Part shown: piece after piece, positions 15,717-25,405 of the stretch | How positions within the stretch are numbered: the first letter of the stretch is position 1 | Layout of the letters: each line of letters begins with the position of its first letter | NCBI RefSeq assembly: GCF_900129635.1 | Contig: NZ_FSRB01000001.1 | Location: 4,441,501 to 4,505,500 of the forward strand | Length of the DNA stretch: 64,000 nt | DNA from: Singulisphaera sp. GP187 | GTDB lineage: Bacteria > Planctomycetota > Planctomycetia > Isosphaerales > Isosphaeraceae | Reading direction: 5' to 3' | The notes under the pieces: model-generated | The model's input: only the letters and a program-made list of their open reading frames with translations | What the model was told of the DNA's origin: nothing | The model's database searches: none | Translations under genes and position numbers: made by a program

Positions 15717-17051
15717 CTATATCAATTTAATCGAAAGGGCTTCGCGGCCGGCGAACTTGGCGGAAGGCCCCAGGTCCTCCTCGATCCGGAGCAGGCGGTT
15801 GTACTTGGCGAGCCGTTCGGAGCGCGCGACCGAGCCGATCTTGATCTGGCCGGCGGCGGTGGCGACGGCGAGGTCGGCGATGGTCGTGTCTTCGGTCTCG
15901 CCCGACCGGGCCGAGACGATGGTCCGGTAGCCGTGTCGGCGCGCGAGCAGGAGTGCGTCAAACGTTTCTGAGAGGGTGCCCACCTGGTTGACCTTGATCA
16001 GGATCGCGTTGCCCGCGCGCCGCTCGACGCCCTGGCGGAGCCGTGCGGTCTGGGTCGCGAACAGGTCGTCGCCGATCAACTGAACCGAATCGCCGAGCAT
16101 CCCGGTCAGGTTTGACCAGCCGTTCCAGTCGTCCTCGGCCAGACCGTCCTCGATCGAGACGATCGGGTAGAGCTTGGCCCAGTGGGCGAGCAACGCGGTC
16201 ATACCGGCCGAGTCGAGGACGTCGTCGCCGGCCGCGGTCAGGTGGTAGGTGGCCGTCTCGGGGCGATAGAAGTGGCTGGCCGCGACGTCAATCGCGATCG
16301 CAACGTCGCGGCCCGGCTCCAAGCCACAAGCGAGCACGGCCTCGAGAATCAGGTCCACGGCCTGCGCGTTGGTGGCGAGCTTCGGCCCGTATCCCCCCTC
16401 ATCGCCGACCAAGGCCCCCTCCATGTCCTTCTCACGAAGCACGGCGCCGACGGCGCGGTAGACGGCCGTCGTCATTTCGAGCGCCTCGGCGTAGCTCGGA
16501 GCGCCGACCGGGATCATCAGGAAGTCCTGAAAATCCAGGTTCGCGCCGGCGTGCAGGCCCCCCGAGATCATGTTGACCATCGGCATCGGCATGACGGGAT
16601 CGGCAAACTCTCCCGGCTCGAGTCGACTGCGCCAAAGTCGGTTGAGATGCACGTATAACGGCACGCCACGAGCTGCGGCCGCGGTATGCGCGACGGCCAG
16701 AGAGATGCCGAGCACCGCGTTCGCCCCGAGTCTCCCCTTGTTGGGCGTACCGTCGAGCGCCACCAGGGCGGCGTCGATCCCGGCCTGATCCTCAAGGTCC
16801 ATGCCCTGAATGGCCGCAGCCATCTCACCGTTGACATGGGCGACTGCGCGGAGCACTCCCATGCCGCCGTACCGCCGGTTCTCGGGGTCGCGGAGCTCGA
16901 TCGCCTCGTGCCGCCCGGTACTCGCCCCCGACGGCACAATCGCCCGACCCACCTCACCGTTGGAGCCGGCGACCTCAACCTCCACGGTCGGCCGGCCTCG
17001 TGAGTCGAGGACTTCGCGACCTCTGAGCTTCATCACTGTGAGCATGAGCAT
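15717..17051 (-). CDS. eno: Enolase-family protein with replaced active-site positions
   Basis: A 444-residue enolase-fold protein. Canonical enolase (phosphopyruvate hydratase) interconverts 2-phosphoglycerate and PEP. Present: SGASTGRHEA loop, VGDEGG with its Glu, SIEDGL and GDDLF metal ligands, catalytic Lys in IKVNQVGTLSET (about 351), and the late Lys in GQIKIGS. Different: the usual QEFM is QDFL (about residue 175, yeast Glu168), and the usual SHRSGETEDT is SARSGETEDT (about 378, yeast His373). It may be a second enolase clade acting on a related substrate. The start lies in the MLMLTVMKLRG cluster (17051 or 17045). It lies 73 bp downstream of a kinase gene on the same strand. Confidence 0.85.
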   Translation of the reverse strand: MLMLTVMKLRGREVLDSRGRPTVEVEVAGSNGEVGRAIVPSGASTGRHEAIELRDPENRRYGGMGVLRAVAHVNGEMAAAIQGMDLEDQAGIDAALVALDGTPNKGRLGANAVLGISLAVAHTAAAARGVPLYVHLNRLWRSRLEPGEFADPVMPMPMVNMISGGLHAGANLDFQDFLMIPVGAPSYAEALEMTTAVYRAVGAVLREKDMEGALVGDEGGYGPKLATNAQAVDLILEAVLACGLEPGRDVAIAIDVAASHFYRPETATYHLTAAGDDVLDSAGMTALLAHWAKLYPIVSIEDGLAEDDWNGWSNLTGMLGDSVQLIGDDLFATQTARLRQGVERRAGNAILIKVNQVGTLSETFDALLLARRHGYRTIVSARSGETEDTTIADLAVATAAGQIKIGSVARSERLAKYNRLLRIEEDLGPSAKFAGREALSIKLI

Positions 17052-17124
17052 GTTCTCAAAAACAAGGCAGGGCGGGGCGTGATCGCATCCCCCAACGGCA
17101 GGGAGCGATCCGCTCTCCACTCGC

Positions 17125-18156
17125 CTAAAAAGAGTACGCGGTTTGCATTTCTCGTGCCAGCAGGTCGAGCACCTCGTCCCAGGTCGCGGGCCGGGCGTGG
17201 AGCGCCGCACGGGCAAATTGGCGGACGGTGGCCTGTTTCGCGGCATCGAGATAGTCGACCGGACTGGTGCCGTCGACGCGAGCCAGGGAGCAAGCCGCCG
17301 CATGGAGGCAAGCGCGACGGACAAGGCCCGGATCGAGCAGAGCACCGACCCGTTCGAGGTAGGCGTCGTGAAAGGTCCGGGTTAATGCCAGAAATGAGCC
17401 ATCGGCCGGGACGGCCCGGACCCCCTTCAAGAGCAGATGGCTCAGGACGAAACCGAGGTCGTAGGCCGGGTCGCCCGCATGCGCGGTCTCGAAGTCGACC
17501 AGGGTCAGCCCGGCCGAGTGGACCAGGATGTTCTTGGGGCTGAAATCGGCATGAACAAAGGTGCGAGTGACGGGATCCGCCAACGATTCGATGAGCGCGT
17601 GAATCTCGGGGGCGAGGTCAGGGTGAACGCGAGCGATCGTCCGGTAGAACGGGTCGATACGCAACTGTCCGAAGACGACGGTCTCGGCCAGCGGCGCTTG
17701 CTGGAGCGCGGGATGACCGCTCGTTTCCCTATGAATCGAACCAAGGATCGAACCCGCGGCCCGGGTCACCGCCACGTCGGCCTCGCCAGCGAGGAGGCGC
17801 TCTTTCCAGACGACCGAGTCGTCCGGAGCGCAGGTCATCGCGAACAGATAGTCGTCGGGTTCGGCAAAGAGGACGCGAGGGATCACTCCGTCCGCATCCG
17901 GGAGAACCTGGCCGAGCAGGTCGAGGGCCGCCCGTTCGGTCCAGATCCGATCGAGCCGGCTGATCCAGAGGGCCTTGGTCCGCAGCCGTTCGCGCGCCTG
18001 CTTGAGCACGAACGCTGGTTCGCCCTCGACGTCCACCCGCATGACAACGTTGGAGACACCCCATCCCAGCGCCTGCACCCGGACGTCGCGGCTGGCCGGC
18101 ACTCGGCCCCGCTCGCGGAGATAGTCGGCGGCCGTCTCGGGGGTCACTTCAAGCAT
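17125..18156 (-). CDS. APH-fold small-molecule kinase
   Basis: A 343-residue phosphotransferase of the aminoglycoside phosphotransferase/choline kinase fold. The catalytic loop HADFSPKNIL (HxDxxxxN type) is at about residue 215, and the metal-binding Asp is in LVDFETAHAGDPAYDLG. The nucleotide-binding Lys is in AFVLKQAR (about 51). The ATG at 18156 has GGGAG seven bases upstream. The long open frame further upstream is the antisense of thiO. The enolase-like gene follows 73 bp downstream on the same strand, so a shared transcript is likely. Related families phosphorylate methylthioribose, fructosamines or antibiotics; the motifs do not identify the substrate. Confidence 0.8.
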   Translation of the reverse strand: MLEVTPETAADYLRERGRVPASRDVRVQALGWGVSNVVMRVDVEGEPAFVLKQARERLRTKALWISRLDRIWTERAALDLLGQVLPDADGVIPRVLFAEPDDYLFAMTCAPDDSVVWKERLLAGEADVAVTRAAGSILGSIHRETSGHPALQQAPLAETVVFGQLRIDPFYRTIARVHPDLAPEIHALIESLADPVTRTFVHADFSPKNILVHSAGLTLVDFETAHAGDPAYDLGFVLSHLLLKGVRAVPADGSFLALTRTFHDAYLERVGALLDPGLVRRACLHAAACSLARVDGTSPVDYLDAAKQATVRQFARAALHARPATWDEVLDLLAREMQTAYSF

Positions 18157-18304
18157 CCCACGGATCTCCCGGTCGATCAGGACCAAAAAAGAATGGGGCG
18201 GGTCGACGGTGGCAGCCGGCCGACCCTTTGGAAGAGAATAGCAGCCAATGAGGTATTGCGCCGAAGTCGTTTTCGGATCCCAAAGCCACGGGCCAGGAAT
18301 CCCA

Positions 18305-19420
18305 ATGAGTCGATTGTCCGATATTCTCGTCGTCGGTGGAGGCGCGATCGGTGGAGCGATCGCCTGGTCCCTGATCAAGCGTGGGCTGACGGTCACGCTG
18401 GTCGAGGCCGGCCGGATCGGTCGCGGGGCGAGTTGGGCCGCCGCGGGGGTGCTCGCCCCCGACTGGAGCGGCCACGACCCCGAGGCGCTCACCGTCATGG
18501 CCGAGGCGGGGCTCGCGGCCTGGCCCGACTGGGTTGCCGAGCTCGAGGACCGGACCGGCCTGGGACTCAGTTTCCGCAGGGACGGCCTGCTCAACGTCTG
18601 GGTCGACCCCGACGCCCCCCACCTGCCCCACGACCTGGCCACGGAACCGCTGCCAGCGGCCGCCGGCCAGCGGCTGAGTGCGGCCGAGGCCCGCGCGCTC
18701 GAGCCGGCCCTGACCGGGCCGATCCTGGGCGGAGCACTCGCCCCGGCCGACGCCCAGGTGGATAACCCACGGCTCGCCCCCGCCCTGATCCGCGCGGCGG
18801 CCGACCAGGGACTTCGCGTCCTGGTCGACACGCCGGTCACGGCCCTGCTCGGCTCGGGCGGTGTCTGTCGTGGTGTCCGCACGGCGTCGGGCACCGAGAT
18901 CGCCGCCGGGGCCGTCGTGCTGGCCGCGGGTGCCTGGTCGGGACCGCTGGCGGCAAGCTCGGGAATCCACCTGCCGGTCATCCCCTGGCGCGGGCAGATG
19001 CTCGCGTTCGATACCCCGGCCCGGCCGTTCCGGCACATCGTCTTCTGCGGCGAGCTCGTTCTGATCCCGCGCCCGCACGGCCCGCTGCTGGTTGGCACGA
19101 CGCTGGAGAACGTGGGGTTCGATTCCCGAGTCACCCTGGCCGGCCTCCACCAGATCCTCGCGCGGGCCGAACGGATCGTTCCCGGCCTGGGCGACCTTCC
19201 CCTGGCGCGGACCTGGGCGGGCCTGCGTCCCGGCACCCCCGACAACCTCCCTTATCTCGGCCCTATCCCTGGCTGGGACGGCCTTTATGTCGCGGCCGGC
19301 CACGGTCGCAAGGGCATCATCCTCGCCCCCATCACCGGCGAGTTGATGGCGCGAGTCATCCTCGACCACGACCTCGACCCCATGCTCGAGCCCTGCCTCC
19401 CCCAGCGGGTCGTGGATTGA
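18305..19420 (+). CDS. thiO: Glycine oxidase / FAD-dependent amine oxidase
   Basis: A 371-residue flavoprotein of the DAO family. The FAD-binding GGGAIGG is at residues 11-17, followed by an acidic strand end (VTLVEAG). The middle has ADAQVDNPRLAPAL, typical of ThiO, and the C-terminal FAD-contact motif is YVAAGHGRKGIILAP. ThiO oxidises glycine to dehydroglycine for the thiazole half of thiamine in aerobes. No other thiamine gene is in the window, so the pathway role rests on the family alone. ATG 18305 is adopted; the frame is open 19 codons further without conserved sequence. It is divergent from the APH-fold kinase. Confidence 0.82.
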   Translation: MSRLSDILVVGGGAIGGAIAWSLIKRGLTVTLVEAGRIGRGASWAAAGVLAPDWSGHDPEALTVMAEAGLAAWPDWVAELEDRTGLGLSFRRDGLLNVWVDPDAPHLPHDLATEPLPAAAGQRLSAAEARALEPALTGPILGGALAPADAQVDNPRLAPALIRAAADQGLRVLVDTPVTALLGSGGVCRGVRTASGTEIAAGAVVLAAGAWSGPLAASSGIHLPVIPWRGQMLAFDTPARPFRHIVFCGELVLIPRPHGPLLVGTTLENVGFDSRVTLAGLHQILARAERIVPGLGDLPLARTWAGLRPGTPDNLPYLGPIPGWDGLYVAAGHGRKGIILAPITGELMARVILDHDLDPMLEPCLPQRVVD

Positions 19421-19573
19421 CCCGTGCCCCGACCGGCTGATCATTGTCGTTGTAAGTTGGGCCTGAGCCTGTCAGAATGACAGCAACAGCCCGGTTCTTC
19501 GACGGCTTAGCGCCGAGAACGATCGATCGTCCCACCTACCCATGCACATTTGTCCCCACGGAGAAGCTCCTCC

Positions 19574-20866
19574 ATGCGCGACTCTCACCCCTCTCGTCGT
19601 ACGTTCGTGAAGCAGTCGGCCGCCGCGGTGGCCGTGACCTCGGCGGCCCAATTCGCGCTGACCTCGAATGCCCACGCCGCGGGGAGCGACATCATCAAAG
19701 TCGGTCTGGTCGGCTGTGGCGGACGAGGCACGGGGGCCGCCGTTCAGGCACTCACCGCCGACTCGAACGTCAAGCTCGTCGCCATGGCCGACGCCTTCGA
19801 GAACCGGCTGGAAGGCAGCTTGTCGACCTTGAAGGGGTCGGCGGTGGCCGACCGGGTCGACGTGCCTCGCGAGCGGCAGTACATCGGCTTCGATGCTTAT
19901 AAGAATGTGATTGACCAGGTCGACGTCGTCTTGCTGACGACCACCCCGCACTTCCGCCCGATCCACATGGCCTACGCCGTGGAAAAGGGCATCCACATGT
20001 TCGTCGAGAAGCCGGTCGCCACCGACGCCCCCGGCGTTCGGTCGGTGCTTCAGAGCTGCGAGGAAGCCAAGAAGAAGAACCTGTCGGTCGTCTCCGGCCT
20101 CTGCTGGCGCTATTACGAGCCGCGGCGTGAAGCGATGAAGCGGGTGCATGACGGCGACATCGGCAACATCGTCGCCATCCAGACCACGTATAACTCCGGC
20201 GGCGTCTGGGATCCGGTGGTCACCCGCGACGAAGTCAAGTCGGACATGGAGTACCAGATGCGCAACTGGTACTACTACAACTGGCTGAGCGGCGACCACA
20301 TCGTCGAGCAGGCGGTCCACGGCATCGACACCATGGCCTGGGCCATGGGTGACGTGCCCCCGATCAAGTGTTGGGGATCGGGCGGACGGCAAGTGCGCAC
20401 CGAGCCGAAGTACGGCAACATCTTCGACCACTTCTCGATCGTCTACGAATACCCCAACAACGTCCGGGGCTACCACACTTGCCGGCACTGGCGCGGGTCG
20501 GCCCAGCAGGTCAAAGATTACGTCCTCGGTTCCAAGGGGACCTGCGACGTGTTCGGCGAGACCTCGGGCCCCCGGATCACCGGCGAGAAGGCCTGGCGGT
20601 ACCGGGGCCCCAAGCCCGACATGTACCAGTCCGAGCACAACGAAATGTTCGCCGCGATCCGCGCGGGCAAGCCGATCAATAACGGCGAGTACGCGGCCCG
20701 GAGCACCCTGCTGGCCATCATGGGCCGGATGTCCTGCTACACCGGCGAGGTCATCACCTGGGAGCAGGCGCTGAACTCGAAGGAAAACCTCTCACCGGCC
20801 GCCTATGTCTGGGGCGACGCCCCGCAACACCCGATCCCCCGACCGGGCGTCACCAAGTTCGTCTAA
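19574..20866 (+). CDS. Tat-exported Gfo/Idh/MocA-family oxidoreductase
   Basis: A 430-residue NAD(P)-dependent dehydrogenase. The N-terminus has a twin-arginine signal (SRRTFVKQS) with a hydrophobic stretch and an NAHA|AGS-like cleavage site. The Rossmann motif VGLVGCGGRGTG follows at about residues 40-51, and the catalytic motif EKPVATD is at about 150. Planctomycetes have many such exported copies, usually linked to sugar or cyclitol oxidation; the substrate here is unknown. ATG 19574 is supported by the signal peptide and an upstream GGAG. A strong terminator follows. Confidence 0.88.
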   Translation: MRDSHPSRRTFVKQSAAAVAVTSAAQFALTSNAHAAGSDIIKVGLVGCGGRGTGAAVQALTADSNVKLVAMADAFENRLEGSLSTLKGSAVADRVDVPRERQYIGFDAYKNVIDQVDVVLLTTTPHFRPIHMAYAVEKGIHMFVEKPVATDAPGVRSVLQSCEEAKKKNLSVVSGLCWRYYEPRREAMKRVHDGDIGNIVAIQTTYNSGGVWDPVVTRDEVKSDMEYQMRNWYYYNWLSGDHIVEQAVHGIDTMAWAMGDVPPIKCWGSGGRQVRTEPKYGNIFDHFSIVYEYPNNVRGYHTCRHWRGSAQQVKDYVLGSKGTCDVFGETSGPRITGEKAWRYRGPKPDMYQSEHNEMFAAIRAGKPINNGEYAARSTLLAIMGRMSCYTGEVITWEQALNSKENLSPAAYVWGDAPQHPIPRPGVTKFV

Positions 20867-21457
20867 TCGGCGGCTCAACTTCCGCTCACCTCGCCCCCGC
20901 ACCGTACGGGCGAGGTGAGCCTCTTTTTTTTTCTGGTCGCGTCGAAAAAAAACGAAAACGGCCCACCCGCGTTGCCACCCGAACAGCGGACGACGCTTTC
21001 GACCCCCGCACCGCCTTGAATTCCCACCCTCCCGCCCTCCTGTGCGGACCAGGCCCACCGCGACAAGCCGCTCATCCGCACCGCGGGTCTCCCGACTCGA
21101 GCACAAGCGAACCTCGAAAAATGCCGATCTTGGAAACGAGTTGCTTGTGACACAACCGTCGCTGGCGCATACTAAGGTTGAACAATCCTGACGGCCGTGC
21201 GAACGGTCAGGATTCTCCCTCCATTGACAGCCGTTGACCGCGGGGCTGAACGTCCCGTGGCGCCCTCAACGTGAGTTCGAGCGTCAGTCGCTCCCCTGGC
21301 AACGGAACACGCAAAACGTGCTCCTGCGTCAATATTTTCATCAGAACCTATAGGCTTACGGTGATCTGAGTGGTCGCCATCGAGTCCCGATCGCTCCGCG
21401 CCATCGTCCGCGACGGTGTGTCCGCCAGTCCGACCGTGAGCACGAGGGAGGGAACGC
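20867..21457. other. Gap before the DUF1501 gene: terminator and one hairpin
   Basis: Holds the terminator at 20884-20932 and a second stem-loop, AATCCTGAC/GTCAGGATT, at 21184-21214 without a T-run. No gene or RNA family was recognised. The last 150 bp before 21458 presumably contain that gene's promoter. Confidence 0.5.
20884..20932 (+). terminator. Rho-independent terminator after the Gfo/Idh/MocA gene
   Basis: GCTCACCTCGCC (20884-20895) pairs perfectly with GGCGAGGTGAGC (20909-20920). A run of nine Ts begins within four bases. It lies 18 bp beyond the stop codon. Confidence 0.88.
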
Positions 21458-22807
21458 ATGCTGAACATCCGCGGCGGTGCGCGAGGCAAGTATTGTGACG
21501 GCGTGAGCCGGCGCGATTTCCTCAAGGTGGGTGGGTTGGCCCTGGGGGGGCTCTCGCTCCCTGGGATCTTGCGCGCGGAGGCGCAGACCGCGATCCGCTC
21601 GTCCAACAAGGCGATCATCATGGTCTTCCTGGCCGGCGGCCCTCCCCACCAGGACATGTTCGACCTCAAGATGAACGCGCCTGCCGAGATTCGGGGCGAA
21701 TACCGGCCGATCGCGACCAACGTGCCCGGGCTCGAGATCTGCGAGCACATGCCCCGGCTCGCCACCATGATGGACAAGTTCGCGGTGATCCGCACCATGG
21801 TCGGAGCCCACGGCGACCACTCGGCCGGCCAGTGCCTCACCGGGTACACAGACACGATCAGCAAGATCCAAGGGGGTCGGCCCAGCCTCGGGGCGATCCT
21901 CTCCAAGCTCCGGGGGCCGGTGGATCCGGCGGTCCCGCCGTTCGTCGGCCTCTCGCCGAAGATGGCCCATCATCCCTGGAGCAACCCCGGCGATCCCGGC
22001 TACCTCGGCATGGCCCACTCGCCGTTCAGCCCGTTCCGCGCGGAGGCGGTCGCCACTGCCTCCGCCGAGCCCACCTTCAACCTCGACGCGGGCCGACTCG
22101 GCGACCGCCGATCCCTCCTGGGCGAACTCGACTCACTCCGCCGCCAATTCGACTCCGACGAGGCGATTGGCGGGTTGGACACGTTCACCCACCGCGCCTT
22201 CGACATCCTCAGCTCCGGCAAGGTCTTTCAGGCGCTCGACGTCACCAAGGAAGACCCCAAGCTCCGCGCCAAGTACGGCTACGGCGACATGACGAACGAG
22301 TTCGACGGCCCCCCTTGCTGCAACGACCAATTCCTGATGGCCCGGCGACTCGTCGAGGCCGGCGCCCGTTGCGTGACGATCTCGTTCGGACGCTGGGATA
22401 CCCATAGCGACAACTTCACATCCTGCGCCCAACGGATCCCGAAGCTCGACGCGGCCCTCTCCACCCTGATCGAAGACCTGCACATGCGTGGCCTCGACAA
22501 AGACGTCTCCGTCGTCGTCTGGGGCGAGTTCGGCCGGACCCCCAAGATCAACAAGGCGGCCGGCCGCGACCACTGGCCGCAAGTCTCGTTTGCCCTACTC
22601 GCCGGCGGCGGGATGCGGACCGGGCAAGTCATCGGCTCGACCGACCGCAACGGCGAAGGCCCGAGAGACCGACCCGTCACCTTCCAGAGCGTCTTCGCCA
22701 CCCTCTACCACAACCTCGGCATCGCCCCCGATACCTCCGTCCCCGACCGCAACGGCCGGCCGATGTACCTGCTCGACCACTTCGACCCAATCCGCGAAGT
22801 GATCTGA
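21458..22807 (+). CDS. DUF1501 family protein with Tat signal
   Basis: A 449-residue protein. A twin-arginine motif (SRRDFLKVG, about residue 17) and the hydrophobic stretch LALGGLSLPGILRA mark export. The body has family hallmarks: IMVFLAGGPPHQDMFDLK, GAHGDHSAGQCLTGY, VWGEFGRTPKINKAAGRDHW. DUF1501 belongs to the alkaline phosphatase/sulfatase-like superfamily and is greatly expanded in planctomycetes, often beside DUF1549/DUF1553 cytochrome-like genes. None is adjacent here. ATG at 21458. The substrate is unknown. Confidence 0.9.
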   Translation: MLNIRGGARGKYCDGVSRRDFLKVGGLALGGLSLPGILRAEAQTAIRSSNKAIIMVFLAGGPPHQDMFDLKMNAPAEIRGEYRPIATNVPGLEICEHMPRLATMMDKFAVIRTMVGAHGDHSAGQCLTGYTDTISKIQGGRPSLGAILSKLRGPVDPAVPPFVGLSPKMAHHPWSNPGDPGYLGMAHSPFSPFRAEAVATASAEPTFNLDAGRLGDRRSLLGELDSLRRQFDSDEAIGGLDTFTHRAFDILSSGKVFQALDVTKEDPKLRAKYGYGDMTNEFDGPPCCNDQFLMARRLVEAGARCVTISFGRWDTHSDNFTSCAQRIPKLDAALSTLIEDLHMRGLDKDVSVVVWGEFGRTPKINKAAGRDHWPQVSFALLAGGGMRTGQVIGSTDRNGEGPRDRPVTFQSVFATLYHNLGIAPDTSVPDRNGRPMYLLDHFDPIREVI

Positions 22808-22836
22808 CAACTGACAGGCGAGCGAATCTTGTTTCC

Positions 22837-22866
22837 AGGCGAGCGGGGAGGGTAAGCTCCCTGTCT
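22837..22866. repeat. R4 repeat, single copy
   Basis: AGGCGAGCGGGGAGGGTAAG followed by CTCCCTGTCT matches the R4 unit at 15571-15601, with a truncated GGCGAGCG copy just before it (22817). The rest of 22808-23062, between convergent genes, shows no coding sequence. Confidence 0.65.
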
Positions 22867-23062
22867 GCTCGCCTACGTCCCTGCGAAAAAACCAAGTCGC
22901 CGGGGACCTGTCCCATCGACCATGGGGATAATAAACAACGACCCGCCATCGAGCGAGGAATCCCCCTCGTTCCCACGGGGGACCGTGGGAGCGAGTCGCG
23001 AGAGGCTTCCTAGCCCTGGATCAGATCGTTGATAATACACGACCCAAGACGGGAGCAAACGA

Positions 23063-25405
23063 TCAGGGCAGCGTCGAGTAGATCACGATGTTCGTGGCGA
23101 TCCTGAGAGCGCTCTCCGGGGTGTAACCTTTGCAGTCGAGCCCTTGATGCCGCTCCAGGGCGCAGCCAATGTCGTTCTTCGAATAGATGACCGCCCAATG
23201 GCCGTCGATTTTGATCCCCTCGAGTTGGGGAATTCCGCGGCCGCCCCCGGCCGCCTTGGTGTACTGGACGTCGGCGAGGTCGTAGCCCACCTTCTTCGAG
23301 TAGAGTTCGTCATCACCCGGGATCGGGACGAGCGGGTTCTTGGGGAGCATGGCGGCCACGAACTTGCGGAAGCTTGCGTCAAACGCGGGGCTGCCGCAAG
23401 CTGAGTCGGCGAAAAGCGTTCCACCCCCGGGATCCAGATGCTTACGGATCATATCCATGTCCTCGTTTGAGAACGTGAATGCCGCTCGGCCATGGTGGTA
23501 GATCAGCGGGTAGTGGACGATGTTCGGGTCTTTGGGGAAGAGTTCCCTGTGGTTGATCACCACGTCGAGGCCCAGCCTCTGCCGCAATGAGGTTGTCAGG
23601 TTCGGGATCGCCAAGGGGGCGATGTTCCAGTCTCCCGCGTGCCGGAGCTTGGCGATGTGCAAGGCCCCGCGCTGGGGGGTATCCGGCTTGAAGTCTCTGA
23701 CCTCGCGGACCTCGAGTTTGTGGGCGGGGAGCTCACGTCCGGTGGCATAGTCCACCACGTTCTGGCCGACCCGTTGCGCCTTGATCACCGCCGGATTCGC
23801 CGGCTGATTCTCCGCCTGGTTCCAGTAGCACGACAGGTCTCCCGGCGAGTAGATCACCACCGTCCGGCAGCCATGCTCGATTCCCCAGAGCGGGTGGACG
23901 TCGGGGCTCAGCAAGTGCCGGGCCCGCCAGACCGCATGGTCCTCGGCAAGCGGATGGAGGCCATACCCGTCGTCGGGAAAAATCTCCTTCATCAGCGCTT
24001 TGAATCCGCGGTCGAACTCCTCCTTGCCGCAGCAAGCCTCGGCGAAGATGAATCCCCCTTGCTCGACGTAAGAGCGCAGGTTCTGCTTCCCCTCGGCGGT
24101 GAAATCGGGAGCTTGGTGGCCATTAAAATAAACAATGGGGGCTTGCAGCATATCCTCAACCGTTGCCTGGTTCGGGTCGACCACTTGCCAGGTCAGGAGT
24201 TGCCCGCCCAGGATGTCCTTCCAGTCGCGCGAGACGATGCTGACGAGGTTCCGGATGTCGTCGACGTCATTGTTCCAGTCATGGCCCGGTCCGTGGCGGA
24301 GCTTGTTGACCAAGACCGGCGACCGCCCCTTGGCCAGGTACAAGACCGCGAAACTGGACGTCACGATCAACTGCGAGTTCTCGACGGGACCGCTCCCCCG
24401 CCAGAATCCCTGGACCGGGTCCTGGTCGCGAACCAGTCGCTCGGCCCCCTCGCGATACCAGTCGTGGTTGCCGAAGAAACGCTGGCCCGTGAGCCTCCCC
24501 GCGCGTTCCATCCCATAGAGATAATAATAGCGCCATGTCAAACCGTTGCCGAAGTTCTCATTCACCCGGAAGTGGCTGGCCATCCAGTCGAGACCGCGTT
24601 GGAGGTTGACGTTGATCCCCCCCTTGCCGCAGTTGGCGATCTCGTCCCCCTCGAGCGTCTCCTGGCCTTGGAACCGTCTCAGGCCGGTGATGATCAGGCT
24701 CGAGATCCCCGCGCAGGTCATGCTTCCGGTGGAGCCCTGGGGGTCGCCAGCAATATAAGGCCAGCCCCCATCGGCGCGCTGGCATTCTTCCCAGTAGTGG
24801 CGGGCGAGCGTCCAAACCTGCGGTGAAACCGGCACACCGACCTCGCTCGCCGCGTTCAGCCCCAACAGCGCGTACTGGCTGTTCGAGTTGTCACCGCGCT
24901 GGCTCTTCGCCGCGGTATAAGTCCATGAGCCGGGCCAAGGGACGCGATCACCCGGCTTGATCTGAGCCCGTTCGAGCCACGCGACGTTGGCCGCGATCTT
25001 CACAAGATCGCGCTGCGAATCGGCTGCGGCCAGGGCCATCGTGTGGAGGGAAACCGCGTAGGTATTGTTCAATTGCTCAGGGCCGAGTTCCCGCAGAAAC
25101 GCGAGCGCCCTCGTGATGGTGGACGAGTTGGCCGGTTCCCCCGCGGTCAACAGCGCCAGCGTCACCAGGCTGGTGGTGCCGCTCGGTGCGTCGCCCACCG
25201 CCTCGCTCCACGAACCATCGGCCCGTTGTTGGCCCTTCAGGTAGCGAACCCCCGTGTGGAGCGCCCGCTCAACCTCCTCCCGCGTGACGGCCGCACTGAC
25301 AATCGTGGCTTGCCCGATTGCGATCAGAGTCCACGTGAGGACCGCCGTCACAAGCCACGAGCGCCCTGGCCAATTTGCACGCGAGGAGTCGCCTTGAGAA
25401 GACAC
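23063..25405 (-). CDS. Exported protein with alpha-toroid and two DUF4159 domains
   Basis: About 780 residues. A signal peptide (SWLVTAVLTWTLIAIG) is followed by a squalene-cyclase-like alpha-toroid (about 45-400) with repeats such as VRYLKGQQRADGSW and CQRADGGWPYIAGD. Two DUF4159 domains follow: the first from about residue 440 (APIVYFNGHQAPDFTAEGKQ), the second from about 640 (IVHYPLIYHHGRAAF). Each repeats the pattern GG-FA(D/E)ACCG or SACGS. The start is uncertain: a GTG at 25405 has GGAAAGG ten bases upstream; a TTG at 25441 would add 12 residues. It stands alone rather than with the MoxR/VWA genes that often accompany DUF4159. Function unknown. Confidence 0.78.
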   Translation of the reverse strand: MSSQGDSSRANWPGRSWLVTAVLTWTLIAIGQATIVSAAVTREEVERALHTGVRYLKGQQRADGSWSEAVGDAPSGTTSLVTLALLTAGEPANSSTITRALAFLRELGPEQLNNTYAVSLHTMALAAADSQRDLVKIAANVAWLERAQIKPGDRVPWPGSWTYTAAKSQRGDNSNSQYALLGLNAASEVGVPVSPQVWTLARHYWEECQRADGGWPYIAGDPQGSTGSMTCAGISSLIITGLRRFQGQETLEGDEIANCGKGGINVNLQRGLDWMASHFRVNENFGNGLTWRYYYLYGMERAGRLTGQRFFGNHDWYREGAERLVRDQDPVQGFWRGSGPVENSQLIVTSSFAVLYLAKGRSPVLVNKLRHGPGHDWNNDVDDIRNLVSIVSRDWKDILGGQLLTWQVVDPNQATVEDMLQAPIVYFNGHQAPDFTAEGKQNLRSYVEQGGFIFAEACCGKEEFDRGFKALMKEIFPDDGYGLHPLAEDHAVWRARHLLSPDVHPLWGIEHGCRTVVIYSPGDLSCYWNQAENQPANPAVIKAQRVGQNVVDYATGRELPAHKLEVREVRDFKPDTPQRGALHIAKLRHAGDWNIAPLAIPNLTTSLRQRLGLDVVINHRELFPKDPNIVHYPLIYHHGRAAFTFSNEDMDMIRKHLDPGGGTLFADSACGSPAFDASFRKFVAAMLPKNPLVPIPGDDELYSKKVGYDLADVQYTKAAGGGRGIPQLEGIKIDGHWAVIYSKNDIGCALERHQGLDCKGYTPESALRIATNIVIYSTLP

